Of a DNA stretch of 9,013 nt, positions 1-7,756 are shown one piece after another (positions within the stretch are counted from its first letter, which is position 1; every line of letters begins with the position of its first letter). The position numbers and the translations under genes are program-made. Origin of the DNA: Bacteroidia bacterium. GTDB taxonomy: Bacteria > Bacteroidota > Bacteroidia > Bacteroidales > Azobacteroidaceae. The notes beneath the pieces are model-generated. The model saw only the letters and a list, made by a program, of their open reading frames with translations, made no database searches and was not told where the DNA came from. Location of the stretch: positions 1-9,013 of the forward strand of contig BNXB01000054.1 in assembly GCA_025999255.1 (NCBI GenBank), read 5' to 3'.

Positions 1-2815
1 CGGTGAAAATACCGATGCAGAGCATGGTATGGATTATTGATGCATCCCAGTTTCCATTTGCTTCTGTAAAGAAATCTTTGATTGTGGGATAGAAAACGGT
101 CAGAACCAGTCGTTCGAACTGTTTGATATCTTTTTCTTGCCAGCCGGAATCCGTGTATCGGAGAATTTCCGCTGCATTCAGGAATTGCGGAGCGAATAAG
201 CCGACATTCAGTTTGGCATTATTGGCGTCAAAATCCCACAGGCGGTATGACCAGGCATTCAGAATTTCAATCGCTTTGTCTGCGTAGGCTTTATCTCCTG
301 TGATGTGCCACATCAATACATGATTGTATGCGGCGGATGCGCTTTGTTCATATTGGCGTCCTCCGATACTGTTAGCCCCGTATGGTCCTACGGAAATATG
401 CGTGAATGCTTCCGGTTTGAAATTAAGGGAAGTTTCTTTTTTGAGGTTTTCAAATGCTGTTTTCCAGGGTTGTTTTCCGGCGAGGATTTGTTGTTTCATG
501 TATTCCAGGTCTTCCCGGCTTTGCGCCATTCCCGGATGACGGAACGGTTTGCTTGCAATCGTTTCATTACCTCCCGATTGCGGACGATGGATCGGATTTT
601 TTCCATAATCGTAATCCGGCTTGTTTCCCATCCGGATTTTCATTGTTCCTCCGTCTATGATATTCTGGTGAGTAATGTAGGTGTATGGATATTCTTTCCC
701 ATTTAATTCTACCGATTGAACGTAGATATTTTCGAGAGAATTATTGATTGCCTCGATTGTGAATTGTTTTCCGTTTTCAAGGTTGATGGTTGCTTTATCG
801 AAAACAGGACTTCCGATTACGTATTCTCCGGAAGCGGTAAGTACGGGATAAAAACCTAATGATGACAGGATATACCAGGCCGACATTTGTCCACAGTCTT
901 CATTCCCGATAATTCCATCGGGTTTGTCGGTATAAAATTCTTTCATGATATGCCGTACCAGGCGCGCCGTTTTCCATTGTTGTCCCGCGTATGCATATAA
1001 ATAGGCGATATGGTGGCTGGGTTCGTTGCCATGGGCGTATTGACCGATCTCGCCTGTCAGGTCGATCAGGACATCGGGGTCGGACGGGTCTGAGTTGAGG
1101 GAAAAGAATTGATCCAAGCGGTCTGTGAAAGCAGTTTCTCCGCCCAGAAGCTCGATTAATCCGTAAACATCCTGCGGAACCAGCCATAAGTATTGCCAGG
1201 CGTTTCCTTCCGCATAATCCGTGGCATACGGCCGTTTGGACTTAAGCGGGTCGAACACCGGATTCCATTCTCCGTTTTCCATGATTCCCCGGAAGAATCC
1301 GCTTTCTTTATCGTAATACAGTTTGTAATTTTCAGCTCTTTTTTTGAAATAATTGTAATCCTCTGTTTTTCCTGATTTTTTAGCCATCAGTGCGATACAG
1401 GCATCTCCGACGGCATATTCGAGCGCGGTTGCCACAGGCCGGTTCTTCATTACGTCGGAAGGGATGGGTTTCAGGTCTCTTACGAAATCCAGCCCCCGGA
1501 TATCGCTCATTGCCGTTGTTTTCAAGGCTTCGTATGCTTTTTCTGCATCAAATCCTTTACATCCTTTCAGGTAGGCTTCGGCAATTACCTGGAAACTGTT
1601 GATACCGACCATCGTTCCGGTATCGTATCCCCTCAGATGCCAGATAGGGAGGATTCCCGTCTGATCAAAAACAGCCAGCATACTGTTGACGAAATCGCCG
1701 ACTCTATCCGGATTCGTAATGGTAAAAAGCGGATGAGCAGCCCGGTAGGTATCCCATAAAGAAAATATAGTGTAATTATTATAAGGCGCTTTTTTATAGA
1801 TTTTCCAATCCGATCCCCTGTAATCTCCGTTGTGATCGTTGAAAAGCGACGGATGCATCATCGCATGGTATAATGAAGTGTAAAAAATACGTTTATCTGC
1901 TTCGTTCTTTGTTTCTATTTGTATTTTAGCCAGTTCTTTTTCCCATTTGTCCATGGCTTGTTCTTTCACTTTTCCGAAATTCCAGTCCGGTATTTCGGCT
2001 TTTATATTTGCCAATGCGTTATCGGCGCTTACGGGAGATATTCCGACCTTGAGAGAAATTTCCTTGGGAGCCTGAGTAAAGGTGATTAGTCCTTTAATCG
2101 CTTCTCCTTTCCCTTTTTTACTATCAATTTGTTTTTCGTTTTCGTACACGGAAAACATTTTGACAGGTTCGGAAAAGCAAATAGCGAAAAAGACCTGTTG
2201 TTTTTTTGCCCATCCGGAAGATGATCGGTATCCTTTGATAGTATATGGGTCAGTCAGTTCGATGTATGTGTCGGTCGATTTGTCGTTTATTCCTTCCTTT
2301 AAGTCAATAATGATCCGGGCATTTTCGCCTTGCGGAAATTTATATTTGTGGAATCCGACCCGTTCCGAAGCGGTGAGTTCTACTTCCACACCGTAATCGT
2401 TGAGTTTCACGGCATAATATCCGGGTCTTACTTTCTCGTTTTTATGGGAATAATGAGATGAATATCCGCTGTATTGTTTTGTCTCGATTCCTTTATTCAA
2501 TTTTATATCGCCCATATAAGGCATGATCAGGATGTCGCCCAAATCGCCGATACCGGTACCGCTCAGGTGCAACTGGGGAAACCCGATAATGACGCTGTCC
2601 CTGTAATTATATCCCGAACACCAGTCCCATCCTTTGAAAAAATTGGAGGGCCCGACCTGTACGGCTCCGAATGGGACATTCGCTCCGACAAATACATGTC
2701 CGTGTCCTCCCGACCCGATGTATGGATCTACGTAATCGGTCAGGCGTTGCGCTTCTGCGGAGAAGCTTGAAAGAAATAATAGACTGCAGATGATGTTGAT
2801 AATTTTTTGTTTCAT
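1..2815 (-). CDS. GH92 alpha-mannosidase-type glycosidase fused to an alginate-lyase-like domain (5' part; 3' end outside window)
   Basis: The reading frame starts at the ATG at 2815-2813 and stays open for 938 codons to the window edge, so the protein is longer than seen. Residues 1-24 form a type I signal peptide ending SAEA-Q, so export to the periplasm or outer surface is expected. Residues 27-745 are a full GH92 module. The N-terminal beta-sandwich motif PYIGSGGHGHVF is at 32-43, WDTYRAAHP at 354-362, EGNAWQY at 536-542, HGNEPSHH at 595-602 and GNEDCGQMSAWY at 637-648. GH92 enzymes are calcium-dependent, inverting exo-alpha-mannosidases. E536 is my candidate acid and E639/D640 mark the base region; this is inferred from family knowledge. 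From about R759 a second module begins, with RHPGMAQSREDLEYMK and later GGRQYEQSASAAYNH. It resembles the alginate-lyase-like alpha/alpha-toroid superfamily and is truncated by the window. GH92 proteins commonly end near 740-760 residues, so this is a fusion. The gene lies 199 bp downstream of the DUF4998 lipoprotein on the same strand. Exact mannosidic linkage cannot be read. Confidence 0.92.
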   Translation of the reverse strand, partial: MKQKIINIICSLLFLSSFSAEAQRLTDYVDPYIGSGGHGHVFVGANVPFGAVQVGPSNFFKGWDWCSGYNYRDSVIIGFPQLHLSGTGIGDLGDILIMPYMGDIKLNKGIETKQYSGYSSHYSHKNEKVRPGYYAVKLNDYGVEVELTASERVGFHKYKFPQGENARIIIDLKEGINDKSTDTYIELTDPYTIKGYRSSSGWAKKQQVFFAICFSEPVKMFSVYENEKQIDSKKGKGEAIKGLITFTQAPKEISLKVGISPVSADNALANIKAEIPDWNFGKVKEQAMDKWEKELAKIQIETKNEADKRIFYTSLYHAMMHPSLFNDHNGDYRGSDWKIYKKAPYNNYTIFSLWDTYRAAHPLFTITNPDRVGDFVNSMLAVFDQTGILPIWHLRGYDTGTMVGINSFQVIAEAYLKGCKGFDAEKAYEALKTTAMSDIRGLDFVRDLKPIPSDVMKNRPVATALEYAVGDACIALMAKKSGKTEDYNYFKKRAENYKLYYDKESGFFRGIMENGEWNPVFDPLKSKRPYATDYAEGNAWQYLWLVPQDVYGLIELLGGETAFTDRLDQFFSLNSDPSDPDVLIDLTGEIGQYAHGNEPSHHIAYLYAYAGQQWKTARLVRHIMKEFYTDKPDGIIGNEDCGQMSAWYILSSLGFYPVLTASGEYVIGSPVFDKATINLENGKQFTIEAINNSLENIYVQSVELNGKEYPYTYITHQNIIDGGTMKIRMGNKPDYDYGKNPIHRPQSGGNETIASKPFRHPGMAQSREDLEYMKQQILAGKQPWKTAFENLKKETSLNFKPEAFTHISVGPYGANSIGGRQYEQSASAAYNHVLMWHITGDKAYADKAIEILNAWSYRLWDFDANNAKLNVGLFAPQFLNAAEILRYTDSGWQEKDIKQFERLVLTVFYPTIKDFFTEANGNWDASIIHTMLCIGIFT

Positions 2816-2947
2816 ATTAAATTGTTTTTATTTTTCGTGATTTATTCGGATCTCTCCAGATATTAAAGTGAAATAAATTTTATGGCAAACACACGAAAAA
2901 TTCGATTATCTCAGGGGAAAAAGTCTTTTTGCCTGATGGAGTATCTT
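2816..2947. other. AT-rich leader upstream of the GH92 gene
   Basis: This gene-free stretch precedes the GH92 start on the minus strand. I see no good TAnnTTTG promoter: a TTTG sits about 20 bp before a TAATATCT, which is a poor -7 box. A short weak hairpin (AAAAA GTC TTTTT at about 2919-2931) is present. The gene may be read through from the upstream lipoprotein or use a regulated promoter that cannot be recognised here. Confidence 0.4.
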
Positions 2948-2997
2948 GACGAATTCTAAAATAGTGTTACAAGTTTAACACTATTTTAGAACTTGTC
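2948..2997. repeat. Strong inverted repeat (hairpin) between lipoprotein and GH92 genes
   Basis: A perfect 16-bp inverted repeat (2954-2969 and 2976-2991) surrounds a 6-nt loop, CAAGTT. Allowing two mismatches, the arms extend to 22 bp (2948-2969 and 2976-2997). It lies 18 bp past the stop of the DUF4998 lipoprotein and about 130 bp before the GH92 start, in the minus-strand transcript. No T-tract follows on either strand, so it is not a classical intrinsic terminator. It may be a transcript stabiliser, an attenuating hairpin or a partial terminator within the operon. A second, mutually exclusive pairing exists: ACAAGTT at 2969-2975 with AACTTGT at 2990-2996. Confidence 0.85.
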
Positions 2998-3014
2998 ATA
3001 GGATAGTTGTGATT

Positions 3015-4529
3015 TCAAATATCATCACCGTACAAAGTGATTTCACCCAAGTTGATACAGTTTGTATTCTGCCAGTTCGGATATTTTATGACCAGCCGGA
3101 GATACCGTACTTTTTTCCCTGCGTCGTTCAGGTTAAAATCGGAACCGGCCGACCAAAGCGCTTTATCGGCATCGTTACTTGAATTAAAGTTAGAACCCGA
3201 AGGCTTTCCAATTTCAAAATCACCCAGTTTCACCCAATCCTGTTGCCAGTTATGAATACCCGGTTCCGGGTTGGGAGTTACATAATTCCGGCTATTAGCG
3301 GCAGCCTGGGTTACTTTATCGACGTACAGCGGATCGCCGGAAGAAAGATAATTTCCGGGGTCTTTTTGCACAACGTATGTTGTCCGGTAATATTTTTCAA
3401 AATCATCCTTGGTCGGAAAGTCTTCCAATTCTTTAGGAGCATCGGTAGCCCATAGTTCAAAGAAGCGGGGACTGTGTCCGGTGAAAGCGCCGTTGTCTGT
3501 CCGGCACCAGATATGCAATCTGCTGAGTAAAGCCGGAACGCCGATGTCGAAAGTGAAATGATGCGGAAATTTGAACCGGGCGGTAGCATTACCGGATTGG
3601 TCTTCGGTATGGAGGATGGTCGAGCCGTTGGTATTGTTGGCAGAACCTCCGTCCCAGATTTTCGCCAGGCTGCGTTGACCTACGCCGAAATCGGTAATGG
3701 GCTTGAGATAGTCCTGGTCTCCGCCGCCCGGATGAGGCGTCGTGTTGTCGCCCGGCTTAAATGCCGCCACAAATCGGGATTTCGCTATTTCCCTTTCAAA
3801 TTTCGGCATGGTAAACTTCCGTTTTATAGATTCAAAAGTTTCGAGGCCGTTTTCCGGCAGGTGAACCGTGTAAATATCAATTTCATTGCCGGTTTCCAAG
3901 CCATGCAGCAGGGTTACTTCCTCATCGTTCCCGACTTCAATTTTCATTTCATTCCCATGGGTATCGGTGTATTGCACTACCGAATACAAAAGAGAGGCCG
4001 CCGTTGCCGATACGGCTTCCCAAGTGATTTGCATATCACCGGTTACTAATTTAGACAATGATTTGATACCCCGGTTACGCAGGTTTTCCACATAAATATC
4101 CCCCAGTACGTTACCGGAGATTTCGATCGATTTGGAAATATTCCCGCTATTGTCCTGCATTTCAAATTCAAAGACATATTCGCCTTCGGCAATGTCAGAG
4201 ATCAGGGCTGACAGCCACATCGGACCTTCATTTGTTCTTGTAACGGGGACGGTTACGTTGTTTTCGCGCTTATTCCAGTAAATTACCGCTTTTGAAATGC
4301 GGGGATCCGCGTTGATTATCCAGTCGAATCCTATTTTGTTTAATCCCGGATGTACTTTTATCGAATCGGCAGCGCCGATATAGATGGTTTCGCCGCGGTT
4401 CAGGTATCCCTCATGCAAACTGTTCATATTTTCGCACGAGAAAACGAAAATCAACAGGCACACCGGAATAATTATCATGATTGTTTTGATTCCCGTTGCA
4501 AGGGAATTTTTTAAATTTATTCGTTTCAT
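3015..4529 (-). CDS. SusE/F-position surface lipoprotein, DUF4998-like plus C-terminal F5/8-type (DUF5000-like) domain
   Basis: This is a 504-residue protein with a lipoprotein signal: positive n-region, hydrophobic stretch 16-31 and lipobox VFSC with C32 as the lipidated residue. The first ATG is chosen because a start at M18 would lose every positive charge of the n-region. Residues about 40-250 match the DUF4998 pattern (GETIYIGAADSIKVHPG at 46-62, then SKAVIYWN at 79-86 and EGEYVFEFEMQDNSGN at 115-130), probably two beta-sandwich repeats. A Gly/Pro linker, TPHPGGGDQDY, at 264-274 leads to a C-terminal discoidin-like beta-sandwich (about 280-504) with LAKIWDGG, FTFDIG, RFFELW, WVKLGDFEIG and VRYLRLVIKYP. 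In Bacteroidetes, proteins of this kind sit in SusC/SusD operons and are thought to bind glycan at the cell surface. No enzyme motif is seen. It begins 27 bp after the stop of a second lipoprotein remnant, so it was an internal operon gene. Its upstream susC/susD partners are absent, and no promoter is visible before it. Ligand unknown. Confidence 0.85.
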   Translation of the reverse strand: MKRINLKNSLATGIKTIMIIIPVCLLIFVFSCENMNSLHEGYLNRGETIYIGAADSIKVHPGLNKIGFDWIINADPRISKAVIYWNKRENNVTVPVTRTNEGPMWLSALISDIAEGEYVFEFEMQDNSGNISKSIEISGNVLGDIYVENLRNRGIKSLSKLVTGDMQITWEAVSATAASLLYSVVQYTDTHGNEMKIEVGNDEEVTLLHGLETGNEIDIYTVHLPENGLETFESIKRKFTMPKFEREIAKSRFVAAFKPGDNTTPHPGGGDQDYLKPITDFGVGQRSLAKIWDGGSANNTNGSTILHTEDQSGNATARFKFPHHFTFDIGVPALLSRLHIWCRTDNGAFTGHSPRFFELWATDAPKELEDFPTKDDFEKYYRTTYVVQKDPGNYLSSGDPLYVDKVTQAAANSRNYVTPNPEPGIHNWQQDWVKLGDFEIGKPSGSNFNSSNDADKALWSAGSDFNLNDAGKKVRYLRLVIKYPNWQNTNCINLGEITLYGDDI

Positions 4530-4556
4530 GTTTCAAATTATATTAAATAAAACATT

Positions 4557-4622
4557 CTATCTGTCATCTCCGTAAACCGACAATTCAGCCATGTGCATAG
4601 CCGGCGTGTGCGCCCACGTATC
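4557..4622 (-). pseudogene. C-terminal remnant of a second DUF5000/DUF5126-like lipoprotein
   Basis: Reading the minus strand from 4622 to the TAG at 4557 gives 21 residues, D-T-W-A-H-T-P-A-M-H-M-A-E-L-S-V-Y-G-D-D-R, then stop. This resembles the end of F5/8-type domains in Bacteroidetes lipoproteins, where an (I/V)DTW..TP..H(I/M)AE(I/L)..(Y/W)G pattern closes the fold. The ending AELSVYGDD also parallels GEITLYGDD at the end of the neighbouring lipoprotein at 3015-4529. Beyond 4622 the frame continues (H-F-Q-F-V) but stops resembling the family, because the DNA there is GH3 coding sequence on the other strand. The 27-bp gap to the next start fits an operon. The piece is too short for an alignment score, so the call rests on pattern and context. 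Confidence 0.65.
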
Positions 4623-5135
4623 ATGGAACTGAAAGACTTTGAAAGGCTTTCTTTAACTCCCGGAGAATCGAAAACCGTCAGTTTCACGTTAACTCCATAC
4701 GAATTATCTGTCCTGAACAACCGAATGGATCGCGTAGTTGAACCTGGGGAGTTTAAAATTATGGTAGGAGGATGCAGTCCGTCATACAAAGCCGGAGATC
4801 GTATCAAAGACAGCATAGGATATAAAAACGAGTCGGAAGGAGTAAACGGCAGTATCAATTATACACAGGCTTTCGGAGCTGATTTCGATTTGAGTTATGC
4901 CGGTTCTGAAGAAAACCTGGTTAATAAGAATAAACGAATCGCCGTTAAGATTAGAAATAAAGGAAACTTGAATGATGCGGGAAAAGTACAAATGTATGTC
5001 AATGGCATCCTGAGTGATGAAATTCATCATTATGAATTGGATCCGGAAAAAGAAAAGACGATTTATTTTGATTTGGATACAAACGGAAACATCTCATTTG
5101 TTACAAAATATAAAATTCTAAATATACAACTATAA
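4623..5135 (+). pseudogene. C-terminal remnant of a GH3 glycosidase (fibronectin III-like domain plus CARDB-like tail)
   Basis: The first 55 or so residues (MELKDFERLSLTPGESKTV, then VVEPGEFKIMVGG) are the fibronectin III-like C-terminal domain of GH3 beta-glucosidase/beta-xylosidase enzymes. The remaining 115 residues contain NKNKRIAVKIRNKGNLNDAG and a VQMYVNG strand, like a CARDB or Ig-like extension. The catalytic (alpha/beta) domains that GH3 enzymes carry before this, roughly 600 residues, are missing, and there is no signal peptide. The frame is open back to a GTG at 4593 and to a stop at 4548-4550, but the sequence left of 4620 is better explained as a lipoprotein end on the opposite strand. 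No enzyme activity is expected. A translated fragment starting at 4593 or 4623 is possible. Stop TAA lies 9 bp before the next gene, showing the two were operon partners. Confidence 0.85.
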
Positions 5136-5144
5136 TTTATAATC

Positions 5145-7748
5145 ATGAAGCAACAAAGCATATTCAAACTAATATTGGCGTGTATGGTATTATTGGCATA
5201 TACGACAGATATCCATCCTCAAATTAAGATTACCTGTGTCGGTGCAAGCATTACCGAAGGAGCGCGAATAAAAGACCCGAAAGAAAATTCATTCCCGGGA
5301 CAATTACAGTCGCTACTCGGCCCCAAATATAAGGTCAATAATTATGGAGTAGGCGGAACAACAATGCTTCGTAAAGGAAACTCCCCTTATTGGAACACCG
5401 GAGCCTATCAGTCTGCCCTTCAGAGTAATCCGGACATTGTATTGATTGATTTGGGAGGAAATGATGCTAAATTGATAAACAGGCCTTATTACAACGAACT
5501 GGAACAGGATTGTCGCGATATGATCCGGTCATTTAAAACGCTTCCATCCCACCCCCGTGTTATACTTTTGTTACCTACTGCTTTTTTCGTAACGGATACG
5601 ACTGGAATTTACGATCCTGTATGCATTAAAGAAGTATCCCCGCGCTTACAGAACGCAGCCTATGCGGAAAATATCGAGATATTAGATCTGCGTCCGTTGC
5701 TTATCGACCGTCCGGATCTGATTCCGGATAAAATCCATCCGGAGGAACAAGGCTCCGGAATTATTGCCAAACGTTTATTTCAACAAATCGCCCAGACTTT
5801 CGATAATCAATTCGATATTTTCAAAAATCTCAAACTACAATATACGGCTTCCAATTTCAAAGGATATGCCTGCGCCGATTTCACATTAGACGGTAGAAAC
5901 TGTAAAGTTGTAAAACCTAAAAAAGCAGCCCCCGGACACCCATGGATCTGGCGCGCCCGGTTTTGGGCGCATGAGCCTCAGACCGATATTGCCTTGTTGG
6001 AGCGTGGTTTTCACCTGGTTTATTGCGATCAGTCCGAACTGATGGGAAATAAACAAGCCGTAGCTTCCTGGAATAAGTTCTACAATTTATTGACTAAAGC
6101 CGGATTAGGCAAGAAAGCTGTCCTTGAGGGTATGAGCCGCGGAGCGGTGTATGTTTTCAACTGGGCTGCGGAAAATCCGGATAAAGTAGCCGCCGTATAT
6201 GTCGATAATCCGCTCCTGGATTGTAAAGCGATGTTTACAGGCCCGAACGGAGAAGTGAAACCGGATAATGAGGTCAGCGTCGGAATCATGAAATCTTATC
6301 ATGTAACGAGGCAACAAATGGCTCAGTTCAAAGAAAGTCCGATCGATAAAACGGATAAAATTGTCAAAGGTAATTATCCCATACTCATCCTTTGCGCAGA
6401 ACTGGATGATGCGGCGGTCAATTCCCAGAATGCATTTCCTTTCGAAAAGAATATAAAAGAAATGGGAGGAGACATTACTGTCGTCGTAAAAAAAGGATTC
6501 AAACATCATCCTCACAGTTTTCCGAATCCCGGTTACATTGTCGATTTCATCCTGAAAGCCCACAACAATGATTTTTATCTGTCAAACAAAAAATACGATT
6601 CATATAAAAGCCTGGCAATGGCCGGTTACCAGGGATGGTTCAGCGCTCCGGGCGACGGTTCCGACAGAGGCTGGTACCACTACACGGGAAGAGACGGCTT
6701 CCGTCCCGGTTCCTGTAAAATAGATATGTGGCCGGATGTCTCCGAATACGACAAAATTTACAAGACCGAATTTTCTTTTGCCGACGGAAGCCCGGCTTAT
6801 ACTTTCAGTTCTTACGACGAATCGACGGTGGAAACTCATTTCCGGTGGATGAGAGAATACGGTATCGATGGTGTTTTCGTACAACGTTTCGTTTCGGAAA
6901 TTAAACGCCCCAAAAGTTACAATCAGCTCAATAAGGTTTTCAAATCCGGCATCCAGGCTGCAAATCTCAATAACCGTGCAATCAGCGTGATGTACGATCT
7001 GAGCGGAATGGTTCCGGGCGATGAACAGTTTGTTCTGGATGATATTGATAATATCTGTTCCCAATATGATATCAAAGAACGGAAAAATAATCCATCCTAT
7101 TTATATCACAACGGGAAACCGCTGGTTGCAGTATGGGGAGTCGGATTCAACGACAAAAGACGATACGGACTGAAAGAGTCTGAAAACATCATAGACGCCC
7201 TGATCGAAAGGGGTTTCAGTATCTTAATCGGGGTTCCCACCAATTGGCGCCGGTTGGAAAAAGATACACAGAACGACCCCGAACTACATCGTATAATCCG
7301 TAAATGCGATGTTGTGATGCCTTGGTTGGTAGGACGTTACAACGAAGATTCTTTTGAACCGTACAAACAACTGGTCAAAGATGATATCGACTGGTGTAAA
7401 GCCAATAAAGTGGATTATGCCCCACTGGCTTTTCCCGGTTTCTCCTGGATTAACATGAACAAAAATTCCAAACCGATTCCACGGAATAAAGGAAGCTTTT
7501 ACTGGAAACAACTTTCGGGTTATATCGGGAACGGCGCAGAAATGCTCTATCTGGCGATGTTCGACGAGATAGACGAAGGAACCGCCATATTCAAATGTGC
7601 AACGGAAGTTCCTGCGGGAGAAAGTTATTTTCTCCCTATCGACAAGGAACTGGGCAGCGACTACTATCTATGGATGGCAGGAGAAGCTGCCCGTATGCTG
7701 AAAAAAGAAAGGACTTTTACAATAAAAATACCCGAAAGAGCAAAATAA
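5145..7748 (+). CDS. Secreted three-module protein: SGNH esterase + alpha/beta hydrolase + GH71/99-like glycosidase
   Basis: This is an 867-residue protein with an N-terminal signal sequence (hydrophobic 7-20, likely cleavage around 22-26). Module 1 (about 27-218) is an SGNH/GDSL hydrolase with all four blocks: GASITEG (Ser35), NYGVGG (66-71), GGND (Asn106) and DKIHP (Asp195, His198). Such enzymes are carbohydrate or lipid esterases. Module 2 (about 225-475) is an alpha/beta hydrolase with nucleophile elbow GMSRGA (Ser331), a probable acid at Asp421/Asp422 and a His cluster in GFKHHPHS (454-457). Module 3 (about 485-855) is a GH71/99-like barrel with AGYQGWFSAPGDG at 493-505 and FDEIDEGT at 806-813. 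There, E808 and E811 have the E-x-x-E spacing of the GH99 catalytic pair. GH99 enzymes are endo-acting on alpha-mannosides, but this subgroup is often annotated only as GH71/99-like or xylosidase/arabinosidase. All three active sites appear intact. It follows the GH3 remnant by 9 bp and has no recognisable promoter of its own. Substrate is unknown. Confidence 0.9.
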   Translation: MKQQSIFKLILACMVLLAYTTDIHPQIKITCVGASITEGARIKDPKENSFPGQLQSLLGPKYKVNNYGVGGTTMLRKGNSPYWNTGAYQSALQSNPDIVLIDLGGNDAKLINRPYYNELEQDCRDMIRSFKTLPSHPRVILLLPTAFFVTDTTGIYDPVCIKEVSPRLQNAAYAENIEILDLRPLLIDRPDLIPDKIHPEEQGSGIIAKRLFQQIAQTFDNQFDIFKNLKLQYTASNFKGYACADFTLDGRNCKVVKPKKAAPGHPWIWRARFWAHEPQTDIALLERGFHLVYCDQSELMGNKQAVASWNKFYNLLTKAGLGKKAVLEGMSRGAVYVFNWAAENPDKVAAVYVDNPLLDCKAMFTGPNGEVKPDNEVSVGIMKSYHVTRQQMAQFKESPIDKTDKIVKGNYPILILCAELDDAAVNSQNAFPFEKNIKEMGGDITVVVKKGFKHHPHSFPNPGYIVDFILKAHNNDFYLSNKKYDSYKSLAMAGYQGWFSAPGDGSDRGWYHYTGRDGFRPGSCKIDMWPDVSEYDKIYKTEFSFADGSPAYTFSSYDESTVETHFRWMREYGIDGVFVQRFVSEIKRPKSYNQLNKVFKSGIQAANLNNRAISVMYDLSGMVPGDEQFVLDDIDNICSQYDIKERKNNPSYLYHNGKPLVAVWGVGFNDKRRYGLKESENIIDALIERGFSILIGVPTNWRRLEKDTQNDPELHRIIRKCDVVMPWLVGRYNEDSFEPYKQLVKDDIDWCKANKVDYAPLAFPGFSWINMNKNSKPIPRNKGSFYWKQLSGYIGNGAEMLYLAMFDEIDEGTAIFKCATEVPAGESYFLPIDKELGSDYYLWMAGEAARMLKKERTFTIKIPERAK

Positions 7749-7756
7749 AATACCCT

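Noticed and set aside
305..1602. Several plus-strand open frames of 60-133 codons
   Set aside because: They lie opposite the continuous GH92 fusion frame, which carries strong family motifs; they are antisense shadows.
2816..2947. Promoter for the GH92 gene
   Set aside because: The only TTTG at suitable spacing precedes TAATATCT, which does not match the TAnnTTTG box well enough.
2948..2997. Classical rho-independent terminator
   Set aside because: There is no run of T residues after the stem on either strand.
3558..4049. Plus-strand open frame of 163 codons
   Set aside because: It is antisense to the DUF4998 lipoprotein and has no ribosome binding site or recognisable domain.
4593..4622. 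V-R-P-R-I reading as part of the GH3 domain, resembling the usual T-R-P-V before M-E-L-K
   Set aside because: The R-P pair is out of register by one codon, and the same bases read better as a lipoprotein end on the minus strand; GH3 similarity is taken to begin at about 4620.
4538..4858. Minus-strand open frame of 106 codons across the GH3 remnant
   Set aside because: It overlaps clear GH3 coding sequence on the other strand and is in a different frame from the lipoprotein remnant; its composition is unlike a protein.
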